Below are positions 1-8,899 of a stretch of DNA of 64,000 bases, piece by piece. Each line of letters begins with the position of its first letter. Within the stretch, counting starts at the first letter, position 1. Origin of the DNA: HGW-17 sp964516435. GTDB lineage: Bacteria > Myxococcota_A > Polyangia > HGW-17. The DNA lies in contig CAZEZP010000068.1 in assembly GCA_964516435.1 (NCBI GenBank), positions 5,165-69,164 of the forward strand, read 5' to 3'. A program made the position numbers and the translations under genes. Under the pieces are notes generated by a model. The model had not been told where the DNA came from. It was given only the letters and a program-made list of their open reading frames with translations, and searched no databases.

Positions 1-1103
1 ACCAGCATGAAAGTGCGATCCTCGCCGAATTCGGCCGCCTGCACCAGCAGGACGCTGCCGTCCCAGACGACGTTGGGGCTGTGCAGGTGGCCGCACAGGT
101 AGATCTGGGAGCCGAAGTGGGCCATGACTTCGCGCATGCGGTCCCGTCCGATGGCCAGCGGAATGAGTCCCACGGTGGGATGATGCGCCAGGAGCACGCG
201 GAATGCGGCTTCGGGATCCGGGGGAATGGCCAGGAGCGCGCTGGCCTGGGCTTCCGAGAAATAACCGTTCGTGTTCTGCACGTTCACCGTGCCGGAGGAA
301 GTGTTGGTGCGCACAACCTCCACGCTCCCCTGGTCCGTTGAAATGGAGGAAACGCCCCACAGCGGCGGATCCCAGCGCCCCGTGGCCGTGTACTGCACCC
401 AGAAATCCTCCCCTTCGCCCTTCACGTCGTGGTTGCCCGGAATCTCCAGGTACCGCGGAGGCGTAAAGGCGCGCGTTTCCCAGACGGCGGCGTACTGCTG
501 CCAGAACGTCTCCTCGGCGCCGTCGTCCACCACGTCGCCGGTGACGAACACGGCGTCCGGGCGCAGCACGGGGACAACGTTTTCCAGGAAATACGAATAG
601 TTGGAAGCCACTTCGTACTTGCCGAAGTGCACATCGCTGACGTGCACGAACCACAGAGGCCGCCCCCGCGCCTCCTGCACGCAGGAAGATTCGTCCGCGC
701 AGATGCCCAAGGGGCAGGATTCCGGCGCGCTCCAGACCCGGCATTCCCCCACCGTTTCGCAGAAGGAGATCCGGCCCTGCTCGCAGCGTGCGGCGCCCGG
801 CGATGGACAGGGCTCTCCCGCATCCGCACAGGGGTCCGGCAGCCGGCAGGCGGCGGCATCCAGCCGGCAGGCGGCATCGCAGCGCAGTTCCCCCTCGGGA
901 AAACCGAAATCGGCGCAGGTCTTCGAACCCAGTTCGCTGCCGTCGCATTCCTCGGAGCCCTGGATGCGTCCGTCCCCGCAGACGGCCTGCACGATGCGCA
1001 CTTCTTCATCGCATCCGCACACGACTCCCAGAAACAGGCAGAACAGCCCCATGAACGGCCCAATCGTCGATTTTTCTCTCTTTCGATGCACGCCTACCCC
1101 CAT
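1..1103 (-). CDS. Metallophosphoesterase lipoprotein with Cys-rich N-terminus (3' end outside window)
   Basis: The protein reads from ATG at 1103 leftward off the window edge, so the C-terminus is missing. A basic n-region (MGVGVHRKRE) leads into a short hydrophobic segment (FMGLFCLFLGVVCGC), suggesting lipoprotein export; a later ATG at 1052 is the alternative start. Residues of roughly 30-130 are rich in cysteine, with the CGDG...ECDG pattern common in myxobacterial surface proteins. The second half has the calcineurin-like phosphoesterase motifs HVSDVHFGK, VFVTGDVVDDG, EIPGNHD, LLAHHP and CGHLHSP, so the metal ligands appear intact. It probably hydrolyses a phosphoester outside the inner membrane; the substrate is unknown. 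A second metallophosphoesterase lipoprotein lies at 37238-38728. Confidence 0.85.
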   Translation of the reverse strand, partial: MGVGVHRKREKSTIGPFMGLFCLFLGVVCGCDEEVRIVQAVCGDGRIQGSEECDGSELGSKTCADFGFPEGELRCDAACRLDAAACRLPDPCADAGEPCPSPGAARCEQGRISFCETVGECRVWSAPESCPLGICADESSCVQEARGRPLWFVHVSDVHFGKYEVASNYSYFLENVVPVLRPDAVFVTGDVVDDGAEETFWQQYAAVWETRAFTPPRYLEIPGNHDVKGEGEDFWVQYTATGRWDPPLWGVSSISTDQGSVEVVRTNTSSGTVNVQNTNGYFSEAQASALLAIPPDPEAAFRVLLAHHPTVGLIPLAIGRDRMREVMAHFGSQIYLCGHLHSPNVVWDGSVLLVQAAEFGEDRTFML

Positions 1104-1141
1104 TTTTCCGCCAAGAGGACACTGCCTCTTCCCGATTTCCA

Positions 1142-2752
1142 TCATTCCCGTCCTTTTCCCTGCAGTTTCCCGAGCGCGGGCGCCAGGGAGAAGCCATCCA
1201 TCCCCGAAGGCACGCGCCCCGTGAAAATTTCCCATACGGTAGGTGCGATGTCCACCAGCCTCGCCTCGATTGTCCGAACGCCGGACGTCACGCCAGGGCC
1301 GGAAATCATCAGGGGAATCCGCTGCACGGATTCCTGCATGCCCCCATGTTCCCCCGGCTGCCCGTAGGAGGTGCGCGCATCGAGCGCCGCGATCAGATCC
1401 GGAGAAGCCGGCCCGGCATAGGTGCGCAGAAGCACGGGCAGATGGGCCGCAAGCCAGACGCGTTCGGAATCCGGCAGGGTCCGGGTGCCGTCATGCACGC
1501 AGACGTAGTGGAAACCACCCGCAGAAGCCTGTTTTTTGCCTACCCATACCACGCCCGGAAGCGTGGCCGCCACGGCACCTGCGGCCTCCAGATCTGAGCC
1601 TAGATGAAAATAGAAACGCAACATGGTGTCCGTGTACGCCGCCCGCAAACCCAGTTTCACCAGCGGCGCGAGAACGGGGCGCGGCTGCGGGCTGGCCTCG
1701 ACGTTAGTTACATCGCCCCACATCCAGTTGTCCAGGGCGCCGCCCGGGCGATCCACCCCCTGCCAGTTCGCCGCCCCCATGCCCGCATGATCCGCGGTCA
1801 CGACCACGAGCGTGTCGCTCTCGAAACCCCTGCGCCGCAAAAATTCCAGCATGCGGCCCACCTGCGCATCGGCGAAGCGGACCACGTCCGCAAACGGGAG
1901 ATGCGGGTTGGGCCGCGCCAGATCCCGCTCGGCGCCGAACATGTGCCCCACGCGGTCGACCGCGCCGAACGTGAGCAGCGCCACGCGCCAGTCGCCCGAT
2001 TCCATCAGGTGCATGGCCGCATCCGCGACCCATGCGTCTCCGCCCACGCGTTCGTTGGAAAGAAACGGCGCATACTTGTATCCGCCGAGCCTGTAGACAT
2101 TGTTTTCCGTCCCCAGGCTTGGGCGGGTGTCTACCCAGAACCGGCCGCCGGGCGGCTGCAGAAACGCCGGCGGCACGCCGCGGCCGTCGGGGCGGGCCCA
2201 GCCTTCCCAGGCCGAACCCGCATCCCCCGCCCGAAGCGTCTCGGAAAAGGCAAGCGCCACGTCCGCCAGGGAACCAGCCATGGCGAACACGGCATAGCGC
2301 TTCTGGCCCACCGCCAGGAAGCGCCCGTTTCCGGGCACAGCCCGCGCCAGGTGGGTGGCGTCGTGAGGCGTCAGCAGTTTTTCCATCCGCTCCAGGGAAA
2401 ATTCCCCCGGATCATGGATTTTTCCCGGTTCGCCAGCCTTTCCCTCCACGTCATGGAAAAGATCGTCGCTCCATGCCAGATGCACGGGAAAACGGCCACG
2501 GGGCAGCACTTCGTGGCTGACCACGGTCGTGGCGGGCAGATGCCCCACGATGGCGTTCTCGAACACCGCCGAACGCCGCGACAGGTCGCCCAGATGGGGA
2601 AGGCGCAGGCGTTGCACGTAATCCGGCCGGAACTGGTCGAGCACCATCACCAGCAGGCGGCGGGGCCGCGTCTGCGATGGACGGGCGGCGCGCATGCAGC
2701 CGGAAGCGAGCGTCAAAAGGCACAGCAAAATTGGAATGAGCCGGAAATTCAT
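1142..2752 (-). CDS. Alkaline phosphatase superfamily lipoprotein (nucleotide pyrophosphatase/phosphodiesterase type)
   Basis: 536 aa from the ATG at 2752, chosen because GAGG sits 7 nt upstream and the N-terminus (MNFRLIPILLCLLTLASGC) is a textbook lipoprotein signal with lipobox LASGC. Motifs match the type I phosphodiesterase/nucleotide pyrophosphatase family: MVLDQFRPD (first metal Asp), GHLPATTVVSH (Thr nucleophile region), TADHAGMG (Asp/His metal pair) and GEHGGM (last metal His). It is predicted to hydrolyse phosphodiester or pyrophosphate bonds in the periplasm or at the outer membrane. It lies just upstream of the metallophosphoesterase on the same strand, so the pair may scavenge phosphate or nucleotides. 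Substrate is inferred from the family only. Confidence 0.85.
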   Translation of the reverse strand: MNFRLIPILLCLLTLASGCMRAARPSQTRPRRLLVMVLDQFRPDYVQRLRLPHLGDLSRRSAVFENAIVGHLPATTVVSHEVLPRGRFPVHLAWSDDLFHDVEGKAGEPGKIHDPGEFSLERMEKLLTPHDATHLARAVPGNGRFLAVGQKRYAVFAMAGSLADVALAFSETLRAGDAGSAWEGWARPDGRGVPPAFLQPPGGRFWVDTRPSLGTENNVYRLGGYKYAPFLSNERVGGDAWVADAAMHLMESGDWRVALLTFGAVDRVGHMFGAERDLARPNPHLPFADVVRFADAQVGRMLEFLRRRGFESDTLVVVTADHAGMGAANWQGVDRPGGALDNWMWGDVTNVEASPQPRPVLAPLVKLGLRAAYTDTMLRFYFHLGSDLEAAGAVAATLPGVVWVGKKQASAGGFHYVCVHDGTRTLPDSERVWLAAHLPVLLRTYAGPASPDLIAALDARTSYGQPGEHGGMQESVQRIPLMISGPGVTSGVRTIEARLVDIAPTVWEIFTGRVPSGMDGFSLAPALGKLQGKGRE

Positions 2753-2774
2753 CGGAACCTCGTTCGACTTCCCA

Positions 2775-2803
2775 TCGATACGGGGAAGCGCCGGCCCGGT
2801 CAA
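2775..2803 (-). promoter_or_regulatory. Predicted sigma-70-type promoter of the phosphodiesterase lipoprotein
   Basis: On the minus strand TTGACC (2803-2798) and TATCGA (2780-2775) are separated by 17 nt and lie about 23 nt upstream of the ATG at 2752. Read by eye. Confidence 0.45.
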
Positions 2804-2937
2804 GTTTGAAAATCGCATGTTTTCCGGAATGCCGGCCAAGACGGAGGCTCGATGACTTCGAAAAACCGAAAAAAATTGCACCGGTCTTCCCAATTCATGG
2901 CACTTGTGGCATGAGGGCATATGCCCGGGAGGTCATC

Positions 2938-3513
2938 ATGAAATCCTTTTCTTCCTCTTTCCTGAAAATCTTCGTGCTTCTTTCCTCCTTGTCCTTTGCA
3001 ACTTCTTCCTGCGGGTCCGATTCCTCGTCCGGGGTCGATCCGAAGGACTGGTGCGACACGGTGTGTGAGAAAACCATCGAATGCGCGCTGGGCCCCACCC
3101 TGGAAGAATGCCGCCAGGAATGCCTGCTCATGGCGGAAAACCTGCGGGAAGACTACCTCGAGAACTATCAGGAATGCATGGAAACGGCCACCTGCGACCA
3201 ACTGCAGGCCGACAACGAACTGTGCGTGGCCGCATCGAAGGTGTACTGCACCACCGACACGGCCGAGTACAACCGCACGGCCTGTCTGAAGATCCTGGAA
3301 TGCGACGGCGTGGAGAATCCCACCGAAACCCAGATCGAGCAGTGCATCCAGCGCCAGCACGGAGACGGGGATCTCGTCGGATGCTTCGAATCCAGGCAGG
3401 TGGATGACGTCATCTCCTGCATCGAACAGGCCCAGACTTGCTCGCCTTCGCCGGTGGCCACCTGCGTGTACGACATCCTCGGGCTGGAACTGGGCACCTC
3501 TTCCCACCAGTAA
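2938..3513 (+). CDS. Small Cys-rich lipoprotein, unknown function
   Basis: 191 aa. ATG at 2938 was chosen over the upstream in-frame ATG at 2806 because GGGAGG precedes it and it begins a signal peptide (MKSFSSSFLKIFVLLSSLSF) ending in SSCGSDSSS, a plausible lipidated cysteine. The mature part carries about 16 regularly spaced cysteines (WCDTVCEKTIEC, EECRQEC and so on), implying disulfide bonds outside the cytoplasm. No enzymatic motif is visible. It resembles the many small Cys-rich lipoproteins of Myxococcota and relatives. It is divergent from the phosphodiesterase gene and convergent with the Ehr operon. Confidence 0.75.
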   Translation: MKSFSSSFLKIFVLLSSLSFATSSCGSDSSSGVDPKDWCDTVCEKTIECALGPTLEECRQECLLMAENLREDYLENYQECMETATCDQLQADNELCVAASKVYCTTDTAEYNRTACLKILECDGVENPTETQIEQCIQRQHGDGDLVGCFESRQVDDVISCIEQAQTCSPSPVATCVYDILGLELGTSSHQ

Positions 3514-3543
3514 TGTCAGGCCGGTCGGTTTCGGCCCCTAGCG

Positions 3544-4308
3544 TCAGACCCGTCCCAGAAAGGCGAGCAAGGCTTCCAGAATCGTCAGGGGATGCGGCGG
3601 ACAGCCAGGAACGAACAGGTCCACGGGGATGACATCGGAGGGAACCCCGTCATGCACGGCGTCGTGGCCGGCAAACGGCCCGCCCGCGATGGCGCAGGAA
3701 CCCACCACGATGCACACTTTGGGAGAAGGGACGGCTTCCCACGTCTTGAGAAGCGCCAAGTGCATGTTCTCGGGCACTGGTCCCGTCACGAGAATGCCGT
3801 CGGCGTGCCGCGGAGAGGCCACGAAGGAAATCCCGAAGCGGCCCAGATCCCAACCCACGGTTCCCAGCACGTTGCAGTCGGCCTCGCAGGCGTTGCACCC
3901 GCCAGCGGAAACTTCCCGCAGTTTGAGAGAACGGGAAAAGAGACGAGAAGCCTCATGATGGCTGCGCACGGCCGGCAGCGCATCTCCCGGATGCACCACG
4001 AGGTCCCCCCGGCGGATGGCGCCCAGCCGGAACTCCCGGGTGAACCGGACGCGCCCGGCGGCGCACGCGGTTTCGCAGGCACCGCAGAACAGGCATTTCC
4101 CCATGTCGAGCCGCAGTTTTCCCGCATCGTTCGTTTCCAGCGCACCCGTCGGACAGGCGGACAGGCATTGCCGACAGTTTCCGGGACATGGCTCATTCGA
4201 CAATTCGGGACGCCCCCGGAAGCGGTCCGGCAGGGGAGGCGGATCCCCGTCCGGCCAGGCCATCGTGCGCATGCCCTGATGAAGACGCGTACGAAAGATG
4301 TCGAGCAT
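3544..4308 (-). CDS. Ehr complex small subunit: 4Fe-4S ferredoxin domain fused to NuoB/HyfI-like domain
   Basis: 254 aa, ATG at 4308 with AGGAGG upstream. Residues of about 40-95 form a two-cluster ferredoxin domain (CPGNCRQCLSACP and CLFCGACETAC), equivalent to a separate HycF/HyfH subunit. From about 135 onward it is a 20-kDa NADH-dehydrogenase/hydrogenase small subunit: GGCNACEADC, VGSCAIAGG and VPGCPPHP supply the proximal-cluster cysteines. It should pass electrons to the large subunit on the cytoplasmic face of the membrane. It is the last gene of the six-gene operon, 12 nt after the large-subunit gene. The first ferredoxin motif has C-x3-C-x2-C-x3-C spacing instead of the usual C-x2-C-x2-C-x3-C. 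Confidence 0.85.
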   Translation of the reverse strand: MLDIFRTRLHQGMRTMAWPDGDPPPLPDRFRGRPELSNEPCPGNCRQCLSACPTGALETNDAGKLRLDMGKCLFCGACETACAAGRVRFTREFRLGAIRRGDLVVHPGDALPAVRSHHEASRLFSRSLKLREVSAGGCNACEADCNVLGTVGWDLGRFGISFVASPRHADGILVTGPVPENMHLALLKTWEAVPSPKVCIVVGSCAIAGGPFAGHDAVHDGVPSDVIPVDLFVPGCPPHPLTILEALLAFLGRV

Positions 4309-4320
4309 CGTCAGCCTCCT

Positions 4321-5832
4321 CTACAGATCGAATCCGCAGTACGACAGGTTGAAGCTCTTGTTGCACAGCGGGAAATCCGAAATCTGCTGGTTGCGCAGCG
4401 CCCAGGCCAGACCGGACCAGTCGAAGAACGAGGGATCCACGATCTTGTAGACCGCAAAACGTCCCTGATCATCCGTGACGAAAGCATGGCAGATGCGCCC
4501 GCGCCATCCTTCCGTCAGGGAAACGGCCATGCGGCCAGGAGGCAGGACGGGCACGCCCGCCGGCACATCCGGCGCCAGGATCGGCCCTTCCGGCAATCCG
4601 GAAAGCCTTTCCAGAATCCAGCGCGCGCTGTTCCGGATTTCCATCCAGCGCACACGGGCGCGATCCGCCACCTCCCCTTTTTCCCCGACGGCGACTTCCA
4701 CGGGATGCCGTTTCCAGACGCCATGCGGATAATCGGCGCGGGTGTCGCATTTCAGGCCGCAGGCGCGCGCGGCCGGCCCCACGAGGCCGATGCGGCGGGC
4801 CGTCTGGGAAAACACCGGGCCCGTTCCTTCGAAGCGGGCCATGACGGTCGACGAATTCCACAGCAGTTCGACGGCTTCCTCGGTCTCCCGGAAGATGGTT
4901 TCCAGAAGCGAGGCCATCGTGGCCGCCCGTTGAGGCTCCGCATCGAAGGCGACTCCTCCGGGCCGGACCAGGCCGCGCCCGAAGCGGTTTCCGCACAGGC
5001 GGGCCGTCAGGTTGAGCACGTCCCCGCGCAGGCGCCCGCAGAACGACTGCGTCGGAAGGAACCCCACGTCGCCGGCCAACGCTCCCAGATCGCCGATGTG
5101 ATTGGCCATGCGCTCGAGTTCCAGTGCCACGCCGCGCAGCACCTGGGCGCGGGGCGGCACTTCGATGCCCAGCGCGGCTTCCACGGCCTGGCAGTAGGCG
5201 GTGGCATGGCCGATGGTGGTGTCGCCAGCGGCCGTCTCCATGAGATGGAGCGTGCGGTTCGTGGGACCCTGCACGAGCGCACGCTCGATGCCTCGATGCT
5301 GGTATCCCAACTGGATTTCCAGATGGAAAACGGTTTCGCCGTGGCACTGGAACCGGAAATGGCCGGGCTCGATGATGCCCGCGTGCACCGGTCCAACGGC
5401 CACCTCGTGGATTTCCTCGCCTTCGATCTGGAAGAAATCGGCGGTGCCGCACACCGTGCTCTGCGCGAACGGAAATCTTTCCCCCCGGGATGGCTTTTCA
5501 TAACGCACGGGCTTGAGCCACGGATGTCCCACCGGCTTGATTCCCCATTTCTCGGCGATTTCCCGTTCGAACAGTTGCACCTGCGGAAATATGGGCGCTA
5601 AAGATAAATACTCCCGTTCCACCCGGCAGAGAAGGGCTTCCATGGTTCCGGTCGACGGATTCCCCAGCGCCGCCGCGAGCCGCACCGCATCCGGGCCACC
5701 GGGCATGCCGAACAGCACCAGCAGATCGGCGCCGTCCTGCAAGGCCGCGGATATGCGTTCCTGGAAGGAATCCACGGACATTTCCGGAAGATTGCCGGTT
5801 TCCCACACGAAAGGATTGGATGTTCCGTTCAT
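4321..5832 (-). CDS. Ehr complex large subunit (HyfG/HycE/NuoD-like) lacking Ni-ligand cysteines
   Basis: 503 aa from ATG 5832, which has GGAGG upstream and overlaps the previous gene by ATGA. The N-terminal part (to about 130) is a 30-kDa NuoC-like domain; the rest is a 49-kDa NuoD/hydrogenase large-subunit domain (GYQHRGIERAL, GHATAYCQAVEAALG, RGVALELERMANHIGD). In HycE/HyfG an RICGIC motif precedes HSTAYCQAVE; here that position reads TAAGDTTIG. The C-terminal DPCxxC is replaced by PLCNKSFNLSYCGFDL, whose two cysteines are eight residues apart. The NiFe site is therefore absent and the protein fits the Ehr class. Its substrate is unknown; in complex I the homologous cavity binds quinone. 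Confidence 0.87.
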   Translation of the reverse strand: MNGTSNPFVWETGNLPEMSVDSFQERISAALQDGADLLVLFGMPGGPDAVRLAAALGNPSTGTMEALLCRVEREYLSLAPIFPQVQLFEREIAEKWGIKPVGHPWLKPVRYEKPSRGERFPFAQSTVCGTADFFQIEGEEIHEVAVGPVHAGIIEPGHFRFQCHGETVFHLEIQLGYQHRGIERALVQGPTNRTLHLMETAAGDTTIGHATAYCQAVEAALGIEVPPRAQVLRGVALELERMANHIGDLGALAGDVGFLPTQSFCGRLRGDVLNLTARLCGNRFGRGLVRPGGVAFDAEPQRAATMASLLETIFRETEEAVELLWNSSTVMARFEGTGPVFSQTARRIGLVGPAARACGLKCDTRADYPHGVWKRHPVEVAVGEKGEVADRARVRWMEIRNSARWILERLSGLPEGPILAPDVPAGVPVLPPGRMAVSLTEGWRGRICHAFVTDDQGRFAVYKIVDPSFFDWSGLAWALRNQQISDFPLCNKSFNLSYCGFDL

Positions 5833-7325
5833 GGCTGGCCTCCGATGATGCGGGCGGCGGCATGGAAAACCTGCCACATCCCGCCGGGAACGAATACGCC
5901 CAGCACCAGCAGCGCGCCCAGCGGCGCGAGCACGAGGGCGGATTCCCACGCGCGTGCCGGCCGATGGGACGGCGGCGCCGCTTCATTCCTGGGCCGGGGC
6001 TCCCACACCAGATGGATGACGTGACGCAGCGTGCCCACGAATGCCAGCACCAGGCCGGCCAGAAACAGGATGGCCACCACCGGGTGTCCCGACGAAACGG
6101 CGGCCTGCAGCATGAGATACTCGCTCAGGAACAGGGAAAAGGGCGCCGTTCCCACCAGCGCGAGCAGCGTTGCCGCCAGTGCCCCGCCCCACAGCGGGGA
6201 GATTTCCGTGACCCGCCGCATCTCGCGCATGTCGTGCGAGCCGATGGCGCGACCCAGCGTGCCGGCGCTGAAGAATCCAGCCGTTTTTCCAAGCGAGTTG
6301 CTGAGCATGTGGAACATGGCCACTGCCGTCCCCATGCCGCCCAGACCAGCGCCCAAGGTCATGATGCCCATGTGCTCCACGCTGGAATACGCCAGCAAAC
6401 GCTTGACGTCACGCTGGGAAACCATGAACACGGCGGCCACGAGAATGCCCAGGATGCCCAGCACGACGAGAATCTCGCGGGCCCACCCGGCGTGTCCGGG
6501 AAGACTCTCGGCCACAGGCAGCACGCGCAGGATGCCGTAGAGCGCCGCATTCAGCAGAAAGCCGGAGAACACCGCGGACACCGGCGACGGCGCCTGGCTG
6601 TGCGCGTCAGGAAGCCAGTTGTGCATGGGAGCCAGCCCCGCCTTGGTACCATATCCAACAACCAAGAACAAAAAAGCGATCTTGACCAGTTGGGGATGCA
6701 GCCGGCCGGCATTCTCCTGCAGTTGCGTCCACAGGAGCGCCTGCGTTCCCAGAATGCCCGTCCCATGCGTGGAAGCCGCCAGCAGCAGCGTTCCCATGAA
6801 AGCCAGCGCCACGCCCACGGAACACATCAGAAGATATTTCCACATGGCCTCCAGCGACGTGGCCGACCCATGGATGCATATCAAAAAGGCCGTGAGCAGG
6901 GTGGTGGACTCGATGCCCACCCACATCACCCCGAGATTGTTGGAAACGAGCACCAGATGCATGGCCGCCTGCGCGCCCAACCAGAGCGCCGCCAGCCGCC
7001 GGGAGGCGTCCTTCGAAATCTCGCTGCGCTCGATTTCGTCTCCGAAGTAGGATACCGCATATAAGGAACTCAGGATGAACACGATGGACATGACGACGGC
7101 ATGCCATGCCGACAGGGAGTCCAGCATGAGCCACCCCCCCCAGGCCTGCAGGCGGGAACCGCTTCGAAGCACTTCGATGGCCGGCAGCAGGGAGACCCCA
7201 GCAGAAAGGACCGAACCGGCGCAAAGCATGCGGACGGCCCAGCGGGAAGATGCGGACGCCAGAGACAGGAGGGCGAGTGCGGCCGGCAGAAGAAACACGG
7301 ATGGCAGAATCCAGGAGAGATTCAT
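5829..7325 (-). CDS. Ehr complex membrane subunit, HyfF-like (antiporter-type NuoL/M/N family)
   Basis: 498 aa, highly hydrophobic with about 14 predicted membrane segments. It belongs to the proton-translocating NADH-quinone oxidoreductase transmembrane family: MWVGIESTTLLTAFL, KAGLAPMHNWLPDAHSQAPS, SQRDVKRLLAYSSVEHMG and HMLSNSLGKTAGFF are the conserved channel helices with Glu, Lys and His residues. In Hyf and Ehr complexes this subunit forms part of the ion-pumping arm. It ends in ATGA overlap with the large-subunit gene and starts 4 nt after the HyfE-like gene. The size fits HyfF (about 500 aa). Confidence 0.87.
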   Translation of the reverse strand: MNLSWILPSVFLLPAALALLSLASASSRWAVRMLCAGSVLSAGVSLLPAIEVLRSGSRLQAWGGWLMLDSLSAWHAVVMSIVFILSSLYAVSYFGDEIERSEISKDASRRLAALWLGAQAAMHLVLVSNNLGVMWVGIESTTLLTAFLICIHGSATSLEAMWKYLLMCSVGVALAFMGTLLLAASTHGTGILGTQALLWTQLQENAGRLHPQLVKIAFLFLVVGYGTKAGLAPMHNWLPDAHSQAPSPVSAVFSGFLLNAALYGILRVLPVAESLPGHAGWAREILVVLGILGILVAAVFMVSQRDVKRLLAYSSVEHMGIMTLGAGLGGMGTAVAMFHMLSNSLGKTAGFFSAGTLGRAIGSHDMREMRRVTEISPLWGGALAATLLALVGTAPFSLFLSEYLMLQAAVSSGHPVVAILFLAGLVLAFVGTLRHVIHLVWEPRPRNEAAPPSHRPARAWESALVLAPLGALLVLGVFVPGGMWQVFHAAARIIGGQP

Positions 7326-7329
7326 GGCT

Positions 7330-7974
7330 TCACCCCTTCAGTTGGCGCAGGCGCTCGGAGTCCATGTGGTTGAACTCGCGGTTGATGCGGAAGATGGCGA
7401 TCCCCATCACGAATACGGCGACGAAGACGTCCAGCAGCACGCCCAGTTCCACCACCACCGGCACCTCGGCGGCGATGGCAAGGCCGAAAATATAAATTCC
7501 ATTCTCCAGTTGCAGATATCCCACCACCTGGGTGACGGCCAGTTTGCGCGCCACAATGAGGAACAGCCCGGTGATCATCACGAAGAACGCCACCGGTGGA
7601 AACAGTTGGTGCGCCTTGGAGGGAAGGAAATCCATCCGCGAATCCAGCCAGAAGGCGGCCATGAGCGCGAAGAGGCCCGCCAGGATGGAAAGCGAGGAGC
7701 CCACGAACGGCTGCATCTCGGTGGACGTCATGCTCTCGCGCATGGCCCGCCGCAGCAGGAGGGGGAACACGAACCCCTTGAGCGTGATGATGGCGAGCCC
7801 CAGCAGAATCACGCGCAAGGAGAAATCGGCGTGCGCCGTGGCCAGCGGAAGCAGGCCGATGCAGATGCCCTGGACGGCCGAGAGGCGGATGGCCGTGGGC
7901 AGGTGGGTAGTGCCCAGCACGAGGAAACTGGAAATGATCAGAATGACCAGCAGGGTATCCACGGGCAGTGTCAT
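7330..7974 (-). CDS. Ehr complex membrane subunit, HyfE-like (NuoK-related)
   Basis: 214 aa with about seven hydrophobic helices. The start ATG at 7974 overlaps the stop of the upstream gene (ATGA), and the N-terminus MTLPVDTLLVILIISSFLVL begins directly in a membrane helix. The C-terminal part (VVGYLQLENGIYIFG, VVELGVLLDVFVAVFVMGI) matches HyfE, whose last helices resemble NuoK and carry a conserved Glu pair within the membrane. It probably links the pumping arm to the quinone-like module. An open reading frame starting further upstream exists but overlaps the HyfC-like gene and is not credible. Confidence 0.85.
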   Translation of the reverse strand: MTLPVDTLLVILIISSFLVLGTTHLPTAIRLSAVQGICIGLLPLATAHADFSLRVILLGLAIITLKGFVFPLLLRRAMRESMTSTEMQPFVGSSLSILAGLFALMAAFWLDSRMDFLPSKAHQLFPPVAFFVMITGLFLIVARKLAVTQVVGYLQLENGIYIFGLAIAAEVPVVVELGVLLDVFVAVFVMGIAIFRINREFNHMDSERLRQLKG

Positions 7975-8891
7975 AGCCGGTACCTCCCGATGAGGGTGAA
8001 GGACAGGATGGCCAGTGCCGCCGCCGTCCAGAGCATGCGCGGCACACGCACGAGCCGCAGGCGCGCCATGGTCGATTCCACCACGCCCACGGCGACGGAC
8101 AGCAGGAACATGCCGCCCAGAAAGGCCGCGGCGCGAATCCATGGGCCGCCGTCGATGGCCGAGACCGGAATCTGGACGAGGATGGCGCCCAGCACCCAGA
8201 ACTTGAGCGCGGCGCCATACAGGATGAAGGCGAGATCTACGCCCGAATGGTCGAGCACCATGACTTCATGGATCATGGTCAGTTCCAGGTGGGTGTTGGG
8301 GTCGTCCACCGGAATGCGGCAGTTCTCGGCCAGAAAGACGAGGAACAGGGCGGCGGCGACCAGCGCCAGGAAGGGACCCGCATGGGCCCAATGACCGGGA
8401 GCGAGCCCCGCCAGCATATCCGTGAGCGAAAAACGGCGCACCACTAGGGCCAGTGTCACGAGCCCCGCAATGAACCCGATCTCGGCGACGGCGGAAAACT
8501 GCATTTCGCGGGAGGCACCCATGCCCTCGAAGGCGGAACCGGTGTCGAGCGCCGCCAGGACGGTCGCGAACCGGGCCAGTCCCAGCGTGTAGGCCAGCAG
8601 GAAGATGTCGCCGGGAAAAGCGATGAGCGCCGGAATCCCGCCGGCGGGCACGAGGATGAGTGATAGCAGCATGCAGGCGAGCCCGATGGAGGGCGCTGCA
8701 CGAAAAATCCATGTGGTGGTGCGGCTGTAGACGGCGCCCTTGCGCAGCAACTTGAAGAGGTCGAAATACGGTTGCAGCAGGGGAGCGCCACGACGACCAG
8801 CGAAGGCGGCCTTGGTGCGGTTGACGATACCCAGCGCCAAAGGAGAGAGCAGCAATCCGGTGACCGGAGGAATGAGCAGTTCGGCTTTCAT
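7971..8891 (-). CDS. Ehr complex membrane anchor, HyfC/HycD-like (NuoH family)
   Basis: 306 aa from ATG 8891. It has about eight membrane helices and the NuoH signatures GRRGAPLLQPYFDLFKLLRKG near the N-terminus, EMQFSAVAEIGF, AENCRIPVDDPNTHLELTMIHE and a hydrophobic tail ending LIGRYRL. This subunit anchors the electron-transfer arm and forms, with the large subunit, the chamber that in complex I holds quinone. The acidic loop (EMQFSAVAEI, PVDDPNTHLELT) is intact. The gene sits 8 nt after the HyfB-like gene and overlaps the HyfE-like gene by ATGA. Confidence 0.88.
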   Translation of the reverse strand: MKAELLIPPVTGLLLSPLALGIVNRTKAAFAGRRGAPLLQPYFDLFKLLRKGAVYSRTTTWIFRAAPSIGLACMLLSLILVPAGGIPALIAFPGDIFLLAYTLGLARFATVLAALDTGSAFEGMGASREMQFSAVAEIGFIAGLVTLALVVRRFSLTDMLAGLAPGHWAHAGPFLALVAAALFLVFLAENCRIPVDDPNTHLELTMIHEVMVLDHSGVDLAFILYGAALKFWVLGAILVQIPVSAIDGGPWIRAAAFLGGMFLLSVAVGVVESTMARLRLVRVPRMLWTAAALAILSFTLIGRYRL

Positions 8892-8899
8892 GGCGGCAC

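Noticed and set aside
2897..2913. Sigma-54-like site TGGCAC-ttgtg-GCATG upstream of the small lipoprotein
   Set aside because: The spacing between GG and GC is 10 positions where the consensus requires 12, and TTGC is absent.
3514..3543. Terminator between the small lipoprotein and the Ehr operon
   Set aside because: A GGCCG/CGGCC stem exists but there is no T-run on either strand.
4321..5832. Call as an active [NiFe]-hydrogenase large subunit
   Set aside because: Both CxxC Ni-binding motifs are missing.
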